DNA of 64,000 nt from Romanomermis culicivorax (Eukaryota; Nematoda; Enoplea; Mermithida; Mermithidae): the NCBI GenBank assembly GCA_963922205.1, contig CAWUHX010000012.1:620001-684000 (forward strand), read 5' to 3'. Below the pieces are notes generated by a model. The model was not told the DNA's origin, made no database searches, and saw only the letters and a list, made by a program, of their open reading frames with translations. Position 1 is the first letter of the stretch. Each line of letters begins with the position of its first letter. Shown here piece by piece: positions 31,900 to 45,174 of this stretch. The position numbers and the translations under genes are program-made.

Positions 31900-32740
31900 C
31901 TGGCGACTAAAGCATTCCGATGGATCTGGAAATTTTTAGACCCGAAATGCATGTAAAAAGTTTAGGAAACATGTTTTCCTACGTTTTCAAGCATGCCCTA
32001 CATTTCTGAACTAGTTTCAGAAAATTTTCAAAACAATTTAAAAATTTTAAAAAATTTGAAAACTTTGAACTTCCGGTTTGTAGCTATTCCAGTGATGATA
32101 GGAAGTGCTTCTAGCAAGTTTCCAAAGTATTTTTAAGGTTTTTGAGTTTGAAAATTGGGTGATCCGTCGGGTGCTGATCCAAGTTTTAGTCATGCACAAC
32201 TAAAAACCGTTTCACTTGGCCGCGGATCGGGCATATTTTCTTCCCGAAAAGTGTGTTCAAAGTTTAGGAAACTTGTTTTCCTACATTTTCAAGCATGTTC
32301 GACATCTCTAACTTAGTTTTGAAAAATTTTAAAAATTATAAAAAAATTTGAAAAATTCTAAACATTCAAAAAAATCTCAAATTTTTTAATTTTTGGTTTG
32401 TAAATGTTCCGCTGATGATAGGAAGTGATGCAAACAAGTTTCCAAAGTATTTTTAAGGTTTTTGACTTTGAAAATCCGAGGGAAAACACAGACTCATTTT
32501 GAGGGATCTGCAAATTTTGGACCCAAAATGTGTGTACAAAGTTTAGGAAACTTGTTTTCCTACGTTTTTAAATATCGCTGACAATACTAAAGTGGTTTTA
32601 AAAAAATTAAAAGAAAATCTTAAGATACTCAAAAGTATCTAAAATATCAAATTTTTGATTTGTAAATGTTCTGGTGATAGGCAGTGATACAAACAAGTTT
32701 TCAAATTTTTTTTAAGGTTTCAACATCTAATACTGGATTG
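31900..32740 (+). repeat. Tandem repeat, about three units of about 300 bp
   Basis: AAGTTTAGGAAAC.TGTTTTCC occurs at about 31958, 32258 and 32537. GATGATAGGAAGTG followed by CAAGTTTCCAAAGTAT occurs at about 32094 and 32412, with a weaker third copy near 32668. The third unit is shorter and more diverged. Confidence 0.7.
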
Positions 32741-33424
32741 ATCCATTAAGGTTCAGTGTCAGATCTCTTGAATTTATAAAACAATTAATAGGAAAATTGC
32801 ATGAATATTGTGTAAATTTCTTTATTATTTTAGTAAAAATAAAGATGCGAGGAAGCAGGATGATGAATTGGTGGTCAAAGCCCGTTGTCAGGGTCTTTGT
32901 GTACCTCCTGATATATTTTATTTGTTTTTATCTAGTTTGCTAGTATTCCGCGTACCGTTTTGAATTGTACTTTGTTATTTGTACATACTTATTTTACTGT
33001 AATTTTTCTTTCAAGTAAATTCCATATTGATTTTTCAAATTCCATATTGATCCACTTGTGACGTTAGTCACTGGGTAGTAGCAGTGCGCTACTACCAACT
33101 GCACAGCCCTGCATCGAAACATGCATATTTGTGAGCAGTGCCTGTCACAAATATGCATGTTTGGGACTGTGACTTGTGCGTGAAACATCAAGTCTACAGG
33201 TTCAGAGGAGAATGTACGATGGCAGTGTGTGCGCATCGTGACACACTGATAACTGAGTATGACTAGAATTCTAAGACCAAAAGTGAGTGGACATTTTCGG
33301 CCATGATGTAAAACATTCAACTTGTTTTGACCATACAAATTGATACAAGCTTGTATTGTGACTGTTTTCGAGTAATCCAGGTCCGATCACTCAAACTTTG
33401 AACCAAACATGCATCAAAAAATTC
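32741..33424. other. Gene-free; includes a perfect hairpin
   Basis: 33117-33134 (AAACATGCATATTTGTGA) is the exact reverse complement of 33145-33162, with a 10-base loop. Otherwise I see nothing I can name. Confidence 0.55.
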
Positions 33425-34190
33425 GTATCTGAATACATGACACCAACGCATGAGCCAAGATGATGAAAAATTGCAGTCTGGTCAAAAAATATAAAAAAAA
33501 CATTGATTCGGATCAAAAAATGTGATGTGGATCGAAAATTGAATACGTGAAACAATAATATGCATCACGATGAAATAATTCGAAAAATTTCAGTGTGGGT
33601 CAAAAAGATTTGATCCCGATCAAAAAAAATATCTGGATCAAAGACTGAATACCTGGCGCAGAAATACTCATCATGACGAAAAAATTCGAAAAATTTGGAT
33701 CTAGATCAAAAAATTTGATCTGGATCAAAAAATGTGACTGGATCAAAAACCGAATACGTGATGCAAATATACTTATCTTGAAAAAAAATTCAGAAAATTT
33801 TGATATAGGTGAAAATTGAAAAAAACTGATCCAGATCAAAAATATTGATATGAATCAAAATCCGAATCCGTGAGGTGAAAATGCTCATCATGACAGTAAA
33901 ATTCGAAAAAATTTAATCTTAAGTGAAAAATTGAAAAAAATCTGATCCTGATCAGAAATATTGATCTGGATCAAAATCTGAATAAGTGGCGGGAACTCAT
34001 CATGACAAAAAATTTCGAAAAACATTAGTCAAGGTGAAAAATTGAAGAAAATTTGATCCAGATCAAAAATATAAATTTCGATCAAAATCTAAATGTGTGG
34101 CATGAATATACTCATCACAACGAAAAAATTTGATCTGGATCAAAAAAGTTGGTCCGGATCAAAAAATCTTTATCCCGATCAAAAACTAAT
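33425..34190 (+). repeat. GATC-rich degenerate tandem array, about 110-bp unit, about 7 units
   Basis: GAATACRTGR..-type starts followed by a CTCATCATGAC block recur at about 33432, 33541, 33643, 33752, 33866, 33976 and 34090. Each unit is filled with GGATCAAAAAAT words. Minus-strand ORFs here are low-complexity by-products. Confidence 0.75.
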
Positions 34191-37100
34191 ACATTGGAAC
34201 CTGATCCATCAGGGGTGATCCATGATGAAAATCCGGGTTTTAGGCATATTTTCCACGGATCCGGATCACTGGACTGATCCACCGTGATCCAGGTTTTAGG
34301 CACCTAAAACCATGGCTTAAGGAGAAAAACCCCTGATCCGTGGTGATCTGGGTTTTAGGCACCCGATCCGAATCCATGGACCCGATCCGGGTTTTAGTCA
34401 TACCCTATTGACCTTACCTTCAATTTTTCGAGCAAAAAATTTTACAGTAAGAGCTCTACATAAACGATTTTGACAACAGAATTGATTTTCGTCACTTGAT
34501 TTAGGTTGGTGATTTGCTCATGAGATTCTTTTCATATGTTGCACGTCTTCAATCCCTGAAGATGGATCATGTCCCTAAATGTATATGACAGACGTAAAAT
34601 GACTTGCAAATACAGGTATCAAACTGCTATTCATACAGTGAGTGTTATGATTGATCTCTTTCAGGTGAATGACATAGACTTTGTGAGGTTTGATTAGGTG
34701 GGGTAGGCTTGTATCATCATTCAGTCACTTGAATCAGTTTGGTGAAAATTGATTGGGCGAGGGATGCTTGTATCATCCTTTTAGATCAATTGAACAAAAT
34801 TTATCAATTATGTGACGTCCTTTCTTAATGTTCTCAGAAACCCTGTTGCACCTACTGTGAAATTATGATATCAACAAACGAAGGCTTGGGTTTTTGGTAT
34901 TTATTGTTAAATTACTTACAAATTTAAATGGGTAAGGCTATAGACGAAATGGTGCAGGGGCTTGAAGGTGGAAAGGTCGGCACAATAGGAAAGGCTAAAA
35001 TGCTGCGGTTTGTTGTAGGGAAGGCAAATTTGGACAAGGGATTCAGCTGCTCCGATATCCCGCAAATGAATTTCAACACGAGGGATTCAGCTGTTCCGAT
35101 ATCTCGTAAATGAAGGGCAACTCATATGCCTGTAACCAGCAATCGTAAGGCGAGCGATTAAGCTTTCGAGTAAGTCCAAAGACGAGCGATTAAACTATTG
35201 CGTAATTTCAACAGCGAGTGATCCTACTATGGCGTAATTCCAATGAATCCAAAAACTCCAACGACTCAAGGTGAGCAATTAAACTATCCCGTAATTCGAA
35301 GAACTCCTCTTCTCCTTTTCCTCAGTCACACATCAATTTTCATGGGGCGTGGTCAGCCCTGCTTGAGTCCTAATCCTGGCACGTAGTTCCACTAAGTGGG
35401 AGTACCTATAAAGTACTGTAGCAGTGTAGCACCTGCTACTTCAACAGTTTTGCCAAAATTGTCGGTGGGTTCAAAACATTGGACCCATTAGTGTATTTTT
35501 TGAGTGAAAGTGGTTTTTTGTTTTAGAGTGTGTCAACCTTTTTATTTCTTGCCAAGTACATACATTACGAGTGCAAAAATGGTCAAACCAAAGTACTTAA
35601 GAAATAAGTCTGGTTTCCAACTCGAACCCAGATTAACGAAAGCAAAAGAAACCACTAATTGGTTACATAATTGTACATGATGAGAAAAACATGAGGTAAA
35701 CCACTAATTGGTTACATAATTGTACATGACGAGAAAAACATGAGGGAAATGAGGGACTTGAGCAATAAATAAAATATATGAAAATTTACATAAAAATTAT
35801 CCAAATTTTAACATCTCCTTGACAATTAGATAGATAAAAATGCAGTTAAAATCATAAATTACTATTTTTCTACAACATGTCTGAACAGTTGTGGCCTTTT
35901 TAATGTAATTTCCGGTTCCAGTATTGATATAATGGATTTACTCCATAAAAACACAAAAATGCAAAAAAATTGATTTTTGAGCAATTTCCCGGATTTTGCT
36001 TTCTTTGGATCTATGTAGCTCCCCAAGGCGTATTTGAATTGCGATGCTGCTGTCACATCTACTGTAGGAATGAGTGAACAAAACAAAAAAAAATTCTGGG
36101 GCATCGCAGGTGAAGGTGTTCGGGAGTGCTTCTAAGCAGGTTTTTTCTTCATTTTTGCACTAATTTTTGATTGTTCAAACTTTCTTGCAGAGTGTAAACT
36201 GTTTGCTTGTGAAACAATTAATACATCAAACTATAGTCAGTAAGTTATTTGATAATTCTACAGTATAGGTAATAAATATATCTCAAGGGGTAGACAAGGG
36301 CCAGCTGCCAAATACAATGATTTCTATGAAATTTTCATAAGTATGCCTTCTTCAGAGCAGTGCAGCTCCCAAAACGGTCCAAAATTTTTGAAGGAAATTT
36401 CATCAATGCAGTAAAAATGCTTGAGCTACTATATAAGAAAATAAAATTCAGCGGCTTCTGATGGGAAGGTGCTCGGGAGTGCCCATAAACAAAATTTTTC
36501 CAATTTGGATGACTCATTTTGGATGACTTTAAACTTTATGAAAATGTGTAATATGCAATTATTTACTGTTAATGTTACATCAGAAGAGAGCTTATTCTCT
36601 CTTCTGTAAAATGAATATTCATTCATCAAATAAGATCAATCCGATCTTAAAATATTGCTTGGCTAGCAAGACCACTGAAAAACGCAAAAAAATCATCAAT
36701 TTTCAAACTTAAGCATACTGTAGCGGCGCGAATTTTCGTTTACAAGCAAAACGAATGGTACCATGGAACTCAGCGCACGAAACTACCCAAAATGTCTGAT
36801 TTTGAGACATGATTAATTTTAAACTTATCATAGGCCTATGTAAAAAAGGTTGAATCTCTCAGAAATCGTGTCTTAAAACAGAGCAACGCCCATAAAAATG
36901 TTCGACAGACACTATAGGCCATTCAACATGAAATGACAGACGCAGCGGCTACCGAAAGGTTTAATTTTCAGCGCTCTCCCCACGGAGAGGAAAACTTACT
37001 GTAGAAAAAACGTTGAATTTCTTCGTGAAAATGGGGAAGCCAAACCATAGAAAACATATCGCGCTGCTCAAATATTGATTCGGATAAAACTGTATCGACA

Positions 37101-37567
37101 CCTGAATACTACTCGAGAAATTTTTCCACTTGATCAGATTCTTGAACGAACTATCCAGCAGTTCCATCTGCTTCTAACTAGAAGAAATTTTCATTGATTA
37201 CATTAACAAGCCTGCTAGTTTTTTCCTTATTGAAATTAATTTCAGGTGGTGATTGCGTCGATGGTTTCACAGTAAATAGAGCATGAAATACAGTACGTTG
37301 TAACGCGATCAAAAAATATTCACTTTTATCCATCATGCGCCCCTTCCGAAAGTTTTGTTATTTTACTACCATCGTGCATTTTCTCTGAGAGCCGTAGAGT
37401 TGATGTTGCATATTCAAGCCACGAGCATAGAACTGAATTTAAATGTGGAGTACCGCATCAGTCGCAGCAGGTGATGCAGGGCTGTGCTGTCCATGGATGA
37501 GGCTACACGCGATAACCGTTACGATCATAAACATTCTACGTAATCCTCCCACGTGAGACGAAAAGTA
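34191..37567. other. Gene-free spacer with small repeats
   Basis: 34200-34400 has repeated GATCC..GGTTTTAG words and may be a diverged edge of the array. A GGGATTCAGCTG.TCCGATAT unit is doubled at about 35038-35112. A 48-bp unit (CCACTAATTGGTTACATAAT) is doubled at about 35648-35744. GGTG(T/C)TCGGGAGTGC occurs in similar contexts at about 36112 and 36468. 36925-37195 is the partner of the repeat at 620-900. No gene is supported. Confidence 0.5.
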
Positions 37568-40500
37568 TTATTCAGTCAATTTTCTCAATGTTTCATAACA
37601 TACGTGTTTCAATTCGTCATCATTAAATTCTAATTTTTCGAAATCGATTTCAATGCCGCGCAAAATTTTCATTGGCGTTTCCTCTGCTGCAAAACGGAAA
37701 TAACGCATGGAAAAAACAATGAAAATTCGAATTCGGTCGTCTCACACCAGTTTCTATCATCTTTCCAAGCCATAATAATAGTGATAACGAAGCCGTCAAA
37801 CACCAAATGTCGTGATTCTGCGGCGCCTCTCCTACCCTTTGTTCCTGCATTAATTTTCGAAATGGTTTCAGAACGCTTTCGATAATAGAATTCCGAAGAT
37901 CAAATCCAATTTCGCCTGAAATAAAATTGATCAGTAACATGTGTAAAACTTAACAAAGATAGATTGTCTTACTGAATATATTACAGCCGTCTTCCGAAGA
38001 GCTCAAACATTGAAAAATGTTGAATAAATGATATTTAAATGTCCAAACCTCTGAGTCGTTGTCGTCGAAGACGTCTGGATAGCATTCAAATTGTGACAAA
38101 CCGATCACTAGATTTTTACCATTCGATATTAAATTTTCGGTGATCTCTCTACAATTCAAATTGATCAATGTGTCCAAGAAATCAATTACCGACAGCAGAA
38201 GTTGGCCTTAAGCGATTCAGGATTTCAGTGAAATCATTTAACATTTCATTGTCACTCACGATTATTCGTAAATTTAAAGATGAACGCTAGATTATCCCAA
38301 AGTTTATAATGATCCATATGTATAGATAATTGATCGTTAATCAGCGAATTATGAGTTTCAGCACACCATTTCAAACACCTAAAAATTATGCGAAATGAAA
38401 AAACAATAGACTTAATATTCAAAGTTTCACAAACCTCATAACTTGAATCAACGTTTGTGAATCTGGACATGAACATAACGATAACAACCATTCCCTATCA
38501 AAAGAAAACAAAACGACATCTCGCAGTCGACCACGTCAGACGTAAAAAGCTTTGATAGAGAAAATTTTAAGCTTATCGAATTTCATAAATCTTAATTCCC
38601 TTTGAATATCGAGAAAGAATTTTTTCTCCCTGATTTTTTCAAATTGAACACGGTCATTAGCTGATCATGGCGTCTATCATTTTCTGGAAGCTTTTTCGAT
38701 GAATGAACCAATTTAAAGTCAAAATAATTGATTGCATTTCAAAATATCCAAAGTCATTCAATGTTATCAGGTTCTGTATGCTGAAAAAAGACAACAAAGC
38801 ATGAGCATAAGTTCTCATTTTCCCAATCTTTCATTACTTCCGACCAGAGTTTTTTTTTATTTTTCCTCGACAGGCCAATTGGCTCCTAGGGTCAAAATTT
38901 TACAGGCCAATCCAAATCTCAACAAGACAAATTTAAAAAGTTTGTAAATGAATGTGGGAGCTCAAAAACAATGTTTTGTTCAACAAATTCATTCGGAAAC
39001 ACTCCTCCAAATCACAGTAGAAGCCCACATAACAGATCAATCATTTTGAATACATTCTCAATCAAACACAGAATAAAAAGGCTCACATATTATATCAGTC
39101 ATTATTCAAATCAATCATCGGGGTTGTTTTCGCAAAAGCAAGGCAGGTAGATATGTGCAACTTGGGGAAAAAATTTGTCTGCCATTTTTAGCAGCTCTCC
39201 CTAAAATTGAATTCGCCTAGTTTCATCAGAAAAATGACTAAAAGTTACATACTTCTCTTGTATTTCATTCACTTTGTGTCAATTCCAGACTTTTAAAACT
39301 GAATTTCCTGAGTTTCAGAGGAAAAATCAAAAGGCTAAGCTAAAGTACCTTGTTCGGCGCTAAAAATTTTGATTCTAAGACCTCTAAAACGTCGGAAAAT
39401 TAATTTTTTCAGCACATTCCCCTGCAACTACCAGTGATCAATCGAGATCTTTTCATCATTTGACTGGTGGAAGCGTTAAAAAATTTTTCTGACATTTTCG
39501 ATCCAATATATCAAGAGCCAGTAATTTACTAATCAGCGCAATAGGTATTTTACTTCGGACTTGGATATCGGTAATTAATGCCGGCGTTTACCATCGGAAG
39601 AAAATTTTGGATTTTGATATTCTATAACGTTGGAAAATGAATATTTTAGTATCTATTTCCTGCCTGAAAGGTCTAATTTTTGAGTGAATTCAACATGTTT
39701 TCAGTCGGGCAAACTAAAATTCAAAAATTAGGCAAGCCATAATGAATTGGATGGCTATATCAGACAGAAAAACCTCCGACATTTTACCACGCTTAATCAT
39801 TCTCCAAATGCAAAAAATTATGTTCACGAAAGTCGAAAATTCGATAGGACCACAAAACAATTTTGTGAAAATAATCTAGAAAAATCTAGGTTTTAGTCAA
39901 ATATGCGAAAAAAAAACAATACAACGTCAAACATTCATCCATAACATGCTGATGTTTAAAAGCATACATGTTATTGGGGGGAAGTGCTATGGGAACCCCC
40001 CCAGAAATCGTCGACCATATGGCTAGCCATTGGGCGACCCCCCCAGGATTTCCCAATCCTATGGCTAGCCATATGGTAGCCCTAGGGACCCCCATAGTTT
40101 TAGTCGGAAAACTACCGAAAAATGTCATTTTTTTCATGAAAAATGTCATTTTTTTCATGAAAAATGTCAATTTTTGAACAAAAAATGGTCAAAAACGTCA
40201 ATTTTCTCGGCGCTTCGCGCCATAAGTACATATTTTATCATTTTTGAGACAAAAATTACTACTTTTTGAACCGTTTTTCGGACATTTTTCATAAAAAAAT
40301 CGATTTTTTTCCTTCAGGGACCCCTGCCCCCAAAATTTTGGGAATTACTGACCCCCGGCCCGAAAAAACTGCACCAACCCTCCCAGACCTCGGAGCTCCG
40401 TTACATGTATGTTTAAAAGCTATAAGCAAGCGTAAGCTAGGCCGACATTTTCTAACGGCACAATAGAAATGATAACAAGAATCATAAATGATTTAAAATC

Positions 40501-43500
40501 CGGCGCGAAGCGACGGAAAATTTCCGGTATTTTCTCTTTAAAATGCATAAGAATGCATCTCCGGACAGGAATCTCACCTAATCAACAGGGCCGTTGGGCT
40601 CTGAATTTTACAAGCCAATTTGACTTGTGCCTCTAAATTTTTAGGAGCCAATCAGAATTTTTAGGAGCCGTGGCTCCTAATTGGCCTAAAAAAACCCTGC
40701 TTCCGACATGTTATTCAGAATCGTCAATTGAATTCATCAAATTGCACTACAGGTTGAAAATCAGTTGTTCGAAGTGAGCTCTTATCTCTTCTGTATCTAA
40801 TCTTTAGGTGTGACACCATTTTCTACCAGAAAGAAACGCGCTTAGAATCGACTTTATGCCTTAGAATCATTCACTAGGAATCTTATAAAAAACAAAAACT
40901 AAATGAGAATTATGATTAAGAAAAACGAAATGAAAAAAACAACAGAACGAGCAAAACTGTAGTTTGCAATATGTTGTCAACACTATGTTTGACAATTTTT
41001 TGGCGCATTCATACTCACCATAAGTGTTCGTCGATTAACGATTGGCCATGCGGACTGCAAAGCACATTGCCAATAATACCGATCAAAATTTCCTAATTGA
41101 ATAATATAAATCCACAGTATTATGCGCACATACGAGCATTGAAAAAGCCTTTTACCCATAATCTGGGCTTCGAAGTGGATTCGATTCGATTTTTGAATAA
41201 AGCAATGAAATTACTATCTATCAGTAGATATGCAACATTCTGAACGAAATAAACATATTTTGGCATACCTAAATTGATTATATGTCTTGATTGTTCGCTT
41301 CTAGTACTATACTCCGTTCAGAGCACCCTATAGGGTGGTATGGGAAGTATTACCCTGGTCCTAGGTTTGGAAATTCATTCACCACCCCGGTAAGAATGAC
41401 TTACTGGTCGAGTGAAATGAGATAAAAATGTTCTGGTATACAAAATTTTGGGAAGTGCCAAAATGGGTAAGCTAATTTGATGGAAATGAGTAATTGGACA
41501 CTCTTAAAAGGAGTGCTACTTGGGTTTTTTAGGAGTGCGTGGTCAGTATGAGGAAAATATGTTTAGTGGACACAGGTTTGAAAATGTATATACTGCATAA
41601 ACGATTATGGTATATGCAAGTGGGAAAATCGACAGCTGTACAGATGTCGTATGCCCAAATCCACGTGGCCGGCGTGTCAGAAAAACAACGCTTGGTGAGG
41701 GGCTCGAACCCTCGACCTTCTGCATACAAGGCAGACGCGCTACCAACTGCACTAACCGACCTGGATGGTTCGGAAATTGTGGTCGTAGTGGTGGTGGTGA
41801 GTGCGGGGCATGCCGCGTAATGAATAGCCCCAGACGCACCACTACAACACAGAACCACTGGTTTTTGTAGGAGACAAATATTTTCGGCTCGGTACGAAGA
41901 TTTTTGTGGTATGTTTGTAGAAAGTAGGAATACATTTTGTCAAGATAACAATTTTCTGGCGTTTTGCACAGCAGTCTACGTTGTTATTCTTGGGATTGGA
42001 CAATAAATGGTTTACTTCTGAATTGTGCTTCTTTTCGAAAAATGTTGATGGTTCAACGTGAAAAATTAATCTTGGTGCATTTTATAACGTAAACATGTGA
42101 AATTAGTGCACTGGGGAAAAAGCTCACCGCTGTGCACCCTCATAGAACAACCGGAATATACACCCCTGCGACATCCTTAAGGCGGATTCATACTTCATCC
42201 GGCGTCCGGCAAGTTATTTTTAGCTTCCGGCATTCAGTGTCCGGCATTTGGCAATTTGGCATCCAGCATCCAAATTCGGATCAGAATGCCGGTCCGGCAA
42301 GTTGCTGGATCGGATGGCAATTCATACTTCTTCCGGCGCCGGAAAGGCCGGATGACAATTTATTCTTGATTTTGCTGTGTTTAAATAAGATATTCTTGAT
42401 CTAACAATTTTTTTATGCTTTCAAGAAGGAAAAAACATTCATAATATTCAGCAATCAAAAATTAAACGAACTTCATGATTAAAAACACAAAATTTTGCCT
42501 CAACTACAAAATCGATTAAACCAATTAAACACGTGGTTCTATTGAAATTACATACAAAATATGCTTTCCGGCATCCGGAAAAGTAAAAACCGATTCTACT
42601 CTTCCGATCCGCCAAAATTCCAGTCTTCCGGCAAGAAAATGGGACGGCAGCATGGGAAAAAGAAAAAAATGACGTCATCCGGTGCCGGAATGCCGGACGA
42701 CTTGCTGGATCAAAAATCTAAAAATAGACTTTTTTCGGATGCCGGATGAAGTATATATCCACCTTTACACAGCGAGCAAAAAGAGGTCATGGCGCGGCTT
42801 GAGGAAAGTACTACCCTTATCATATCCGATTTTACTCCTACCTAAATTTTGGACCTTGAGGACGTCTGACTTCGTTAATTCTAAAATGATCGATGCAACG
42901 ATTACATGGAAGTGAGTTTAATTTCAAAATTCTATTAAAATCAAAAATGGATTAGTATTGTGGTTTCTGCATGACTTTCCATGCTGTTGTCATGAAGAAA
43001 TTCAAACTTTTTCTTCAGTATTTTCCACTCGATGAAACCGTATCAAAATGGACTCACTTTTTTGTTAATCGCAATTTTGTTCCAATCCACAATAAATGAA
43101 CTATAGTAAACTAAAATTTGTCTGGAAAAGTCGGCTATTTTGCTTAAATTTTTCCGAAATAGTTCATTCCTAGCCGACTATTAACAGAACAGTATCTAGT
43201 CGAATGGAAAACTTAGAACGTCAGCAATTATCAAATTAACTTCAACAGATTTTTAGTTCTAGAGGATGTTTCTTTGCCTATGAACTCTCACCGTAGCTTT
43301 TGTTGCAATTTTATCAAGAATTTCAATTTTCCATGCTGTGGAAAAAATTATATAGGCCATACTTACTTGTTATATAAACATCTTAGCTAAACCGATACTA
43401 ATTCCTTTGCTCACTTTTTCCCTACAATAAAAGCGGTAAAATAGCCAACTTCATGTACAAATTGTTCGTGTGTGTCTTTAATAATTTTGTCCATATTCGT

Positions 43501-44121
43501 AAAATTTACATAACCATCCATTTTCTATTTGTTGTTATCCTGTGGGCCGTTTTAGCCAAGGTAGTCAGTGTATTTTTCTCGTCATTTTTTATGTTATATT
43601 TTCGTCCATATAATAAAGGTTGTGACAACAGTGTTCCACCTGATCGACTATCTATAACGTCACTTTTCATTCTTATTTACGGGTTTTTTGCTATTTCCTG
43701 TATTTTATTTATATCAGCCTTATTCATTTATTAGATTTTCCCACCCACTTTCCACGCCAACTTGAACATAATAATACTCTACTTGCTTTTTTTCTCATGT
43801 TTATTTGTTTAGCCTATGTCACATACTGGATCAATTGACATATCCCATACGGAACATAATTTGTGTTCCAATTCTTCGTCCAGCTCGACGGTTTCGCCTT
43901 CCCGATCGTTGGACCCGTCATCAGTAGACTTCTCACTACTTTCATTTTCCTATACGAATAAAAGCATTATAGATGGCCCTGAAAAGTTTAAGACCACTTA
44001 CTTTCAATAGTTCTAACAGACTCCTCAAAACAAAAGCGTGACTAAAAATGATAACGGGTGCATCGGAGGCATTTTCGTCGAGACTAGGACTGGGATTTCT
44101 GATGTTCGACCTTCTATTCAT
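37568..44121 (-). CDS. SAAL1: SAAL1 (serum amyloid A-like 1) orthologue, 9 exons
   Basis: Exons (minus strand): 44121-44002, 43949-43823, 41268-41156, 41092-41019, 38494-38435, 38378-38260, 38206-37973, 37915-37748, 37686-37568 (TAA). All have GT..AG borders and phases that match, giving about 377 residues. The identification rests on the LDEELEHKLCSVWDMS block (exon 2), then KPRLWEILIGIIGN (exons 3-4), which follow the SAAL1 family pattern, and on the N-terminal and helical C-terminal layout. Human SAAL1 is longer, by roughly 100 residues. SAAL1 is an armadillo-like helical protein linked to cell proliferation; its molecular role is poorly known. Weak point: the exon 2 donor. The strong site after 43827 leaves the wrong phase; the weaker T/GTGACA after 43823 fits, or a small exon was missed in the 2.5 kb intron. 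Introns 2 and 4 carry transposons. Confidence 0.87.
38845..40699. mobile_element. hAT-like non-autonomous element in SAAL1 intron 4
   Basis: Ends CAGAGTTTTTTTTTATTTTT and (reverse complement) CAGGGTTTTTTTAGGCC, each followed within 50 bases by GGCCAATT..GGAGCC or its inverse. An exact 8-bp duplication, CTTCCGAC, flanks it (38837-38844 and 40700-40707). The 8-bp target and the CAG..CTG ends are typical of hAT. No transposase is left. A diverged inverted copy is at 61937-63344. Confidence 0.85.
41689..41761 (-). tRNA. tRNA-like sequence, anticodon TGT (Thr), probable pseudogene or SINE head
   Basis: The minus strand starts GGTCGGTTAGTGCAGTTGG. It has an A box, anticodon stem TCTGC/GCAGA around loop CTTGTAT, a T arm GAGGG-TTCGAGC-CCCTC (B box), and a run of five T about 5 bases downstream. 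The acceptor stem has two mismatches (positions 2-71 and 4-69), so it may not be a working tRNA. It lies in SAAL1 intron 2 on the same strand. ORFs on both strands through it are artefacts. Confidence 0.6.
42180..42764. mobile_element. PIF/Harbinger-like MITE in SAAL1 intron 2
   Basis: Inverted termini AGGCGGATTCATACTTCATC (left) and AGGTGGATATATACTTCATC (right, reverse complement), flanked by TTA at 42177-42179 and 42765-42767. A 3-bp TWA target is typical of PIF/Harbinger. The inside is full of CCGGC and GCCGG words. No transposase is present. Confidence 0.78.
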
Positions 44122-45174
44122 AGCAAAGTCAAAATATACATCGATTGATCAACTTCTACAAAAATGGAAAATATCGTGAAGATCTGTGACATAAGTGAAA
44201 TTCCAAATCCAAAAATTTTGATACCTCACAATATGCTGAAAAACATAACTTCAATTACACTGATCAACAATTTTTGCTCCAAAGTGGCCAAAAAACTTGT
44301 ATCGAAAACTGGACAAAGTACCATCAAGAAACGATTACATAAGTATAAATAGTTTATTTTTCAGGCAAACATAAATCGCAAAATAGTATATAGGTCCATT
44401 GCACAGGAGTCGTAAGGTCTAAAAAAGCAAAACAAATTTTCTGACACAGATCAAAAACTTACAAGACATGAAGATTTTTTTCTGCAAAAACTTCAGCGGG
44501 TAATTTTTCAAATTGATTTTTTGCATAACATTCCTGAATGATAGTAGCCGAAAAATATCCAATGGACTTCTTGAAATGTGCTGAGGATTAGCGTAAAAAG
44601 CAACATTCCTAAACTTCTATCAACTCAACACTCATGAAACATGAAGTGAGAGAACGGGAAACTATATCCAAAAACTAACGGCCCGCTTCATTTGAGGTTA
44701 GAATTTTCGATATCGAGGTTAGTGAATAACTTCATTCTACTAATGTGCATTGCAAACCCCGGCTATAATACTGATATTAACCAATATTTACCTTTGGAGA
44801 ACACCCAGCAAAACCAACTAAAATTTATGCACATACATAAAGAACACGGAACTTGATTTGAAAATCAAACGATAACGGTTCGAGTTGAATCGGAATTCTC
44901 ATTATCGGATAAACGACGCGTCAAATTCAGACGGTTATTCAAAATTCTCATTAAAACGATCCTTTGCGCTCTGGCAACGACTTCGCTTTCGAGGTACGAT
45001 TCTACTTTCTCAGTGTCACTGAAAGAGACACACTCAAAATTTAGAAGTATAGGGTGTACATCAACTTGAAAATTTCAAATTCAAAGAAAATGCTTCTGGA
45101 GGGTTTTAAAGATCATAATTTAAAAATCTAGTTCAGCATAACAAAAACTCTACTTTACGTGTCGGAAACTGTAA

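Noticed and set aside
41529-41935. Four overlapping ORFs on both strands
   Set aside because: They cross the tRNA-like sequence and a GTGGTG-rich stretch; no frame has coding character.
43823-43827. Strong donor CCA/GTATGT as the end of SAAL1 exon 2
   Set aside because: It leaves phase 0, while the next recognisable exon needs one carried base; the weaker site four bases on fits, so the strong site was not used, though a missed small exon is possible.
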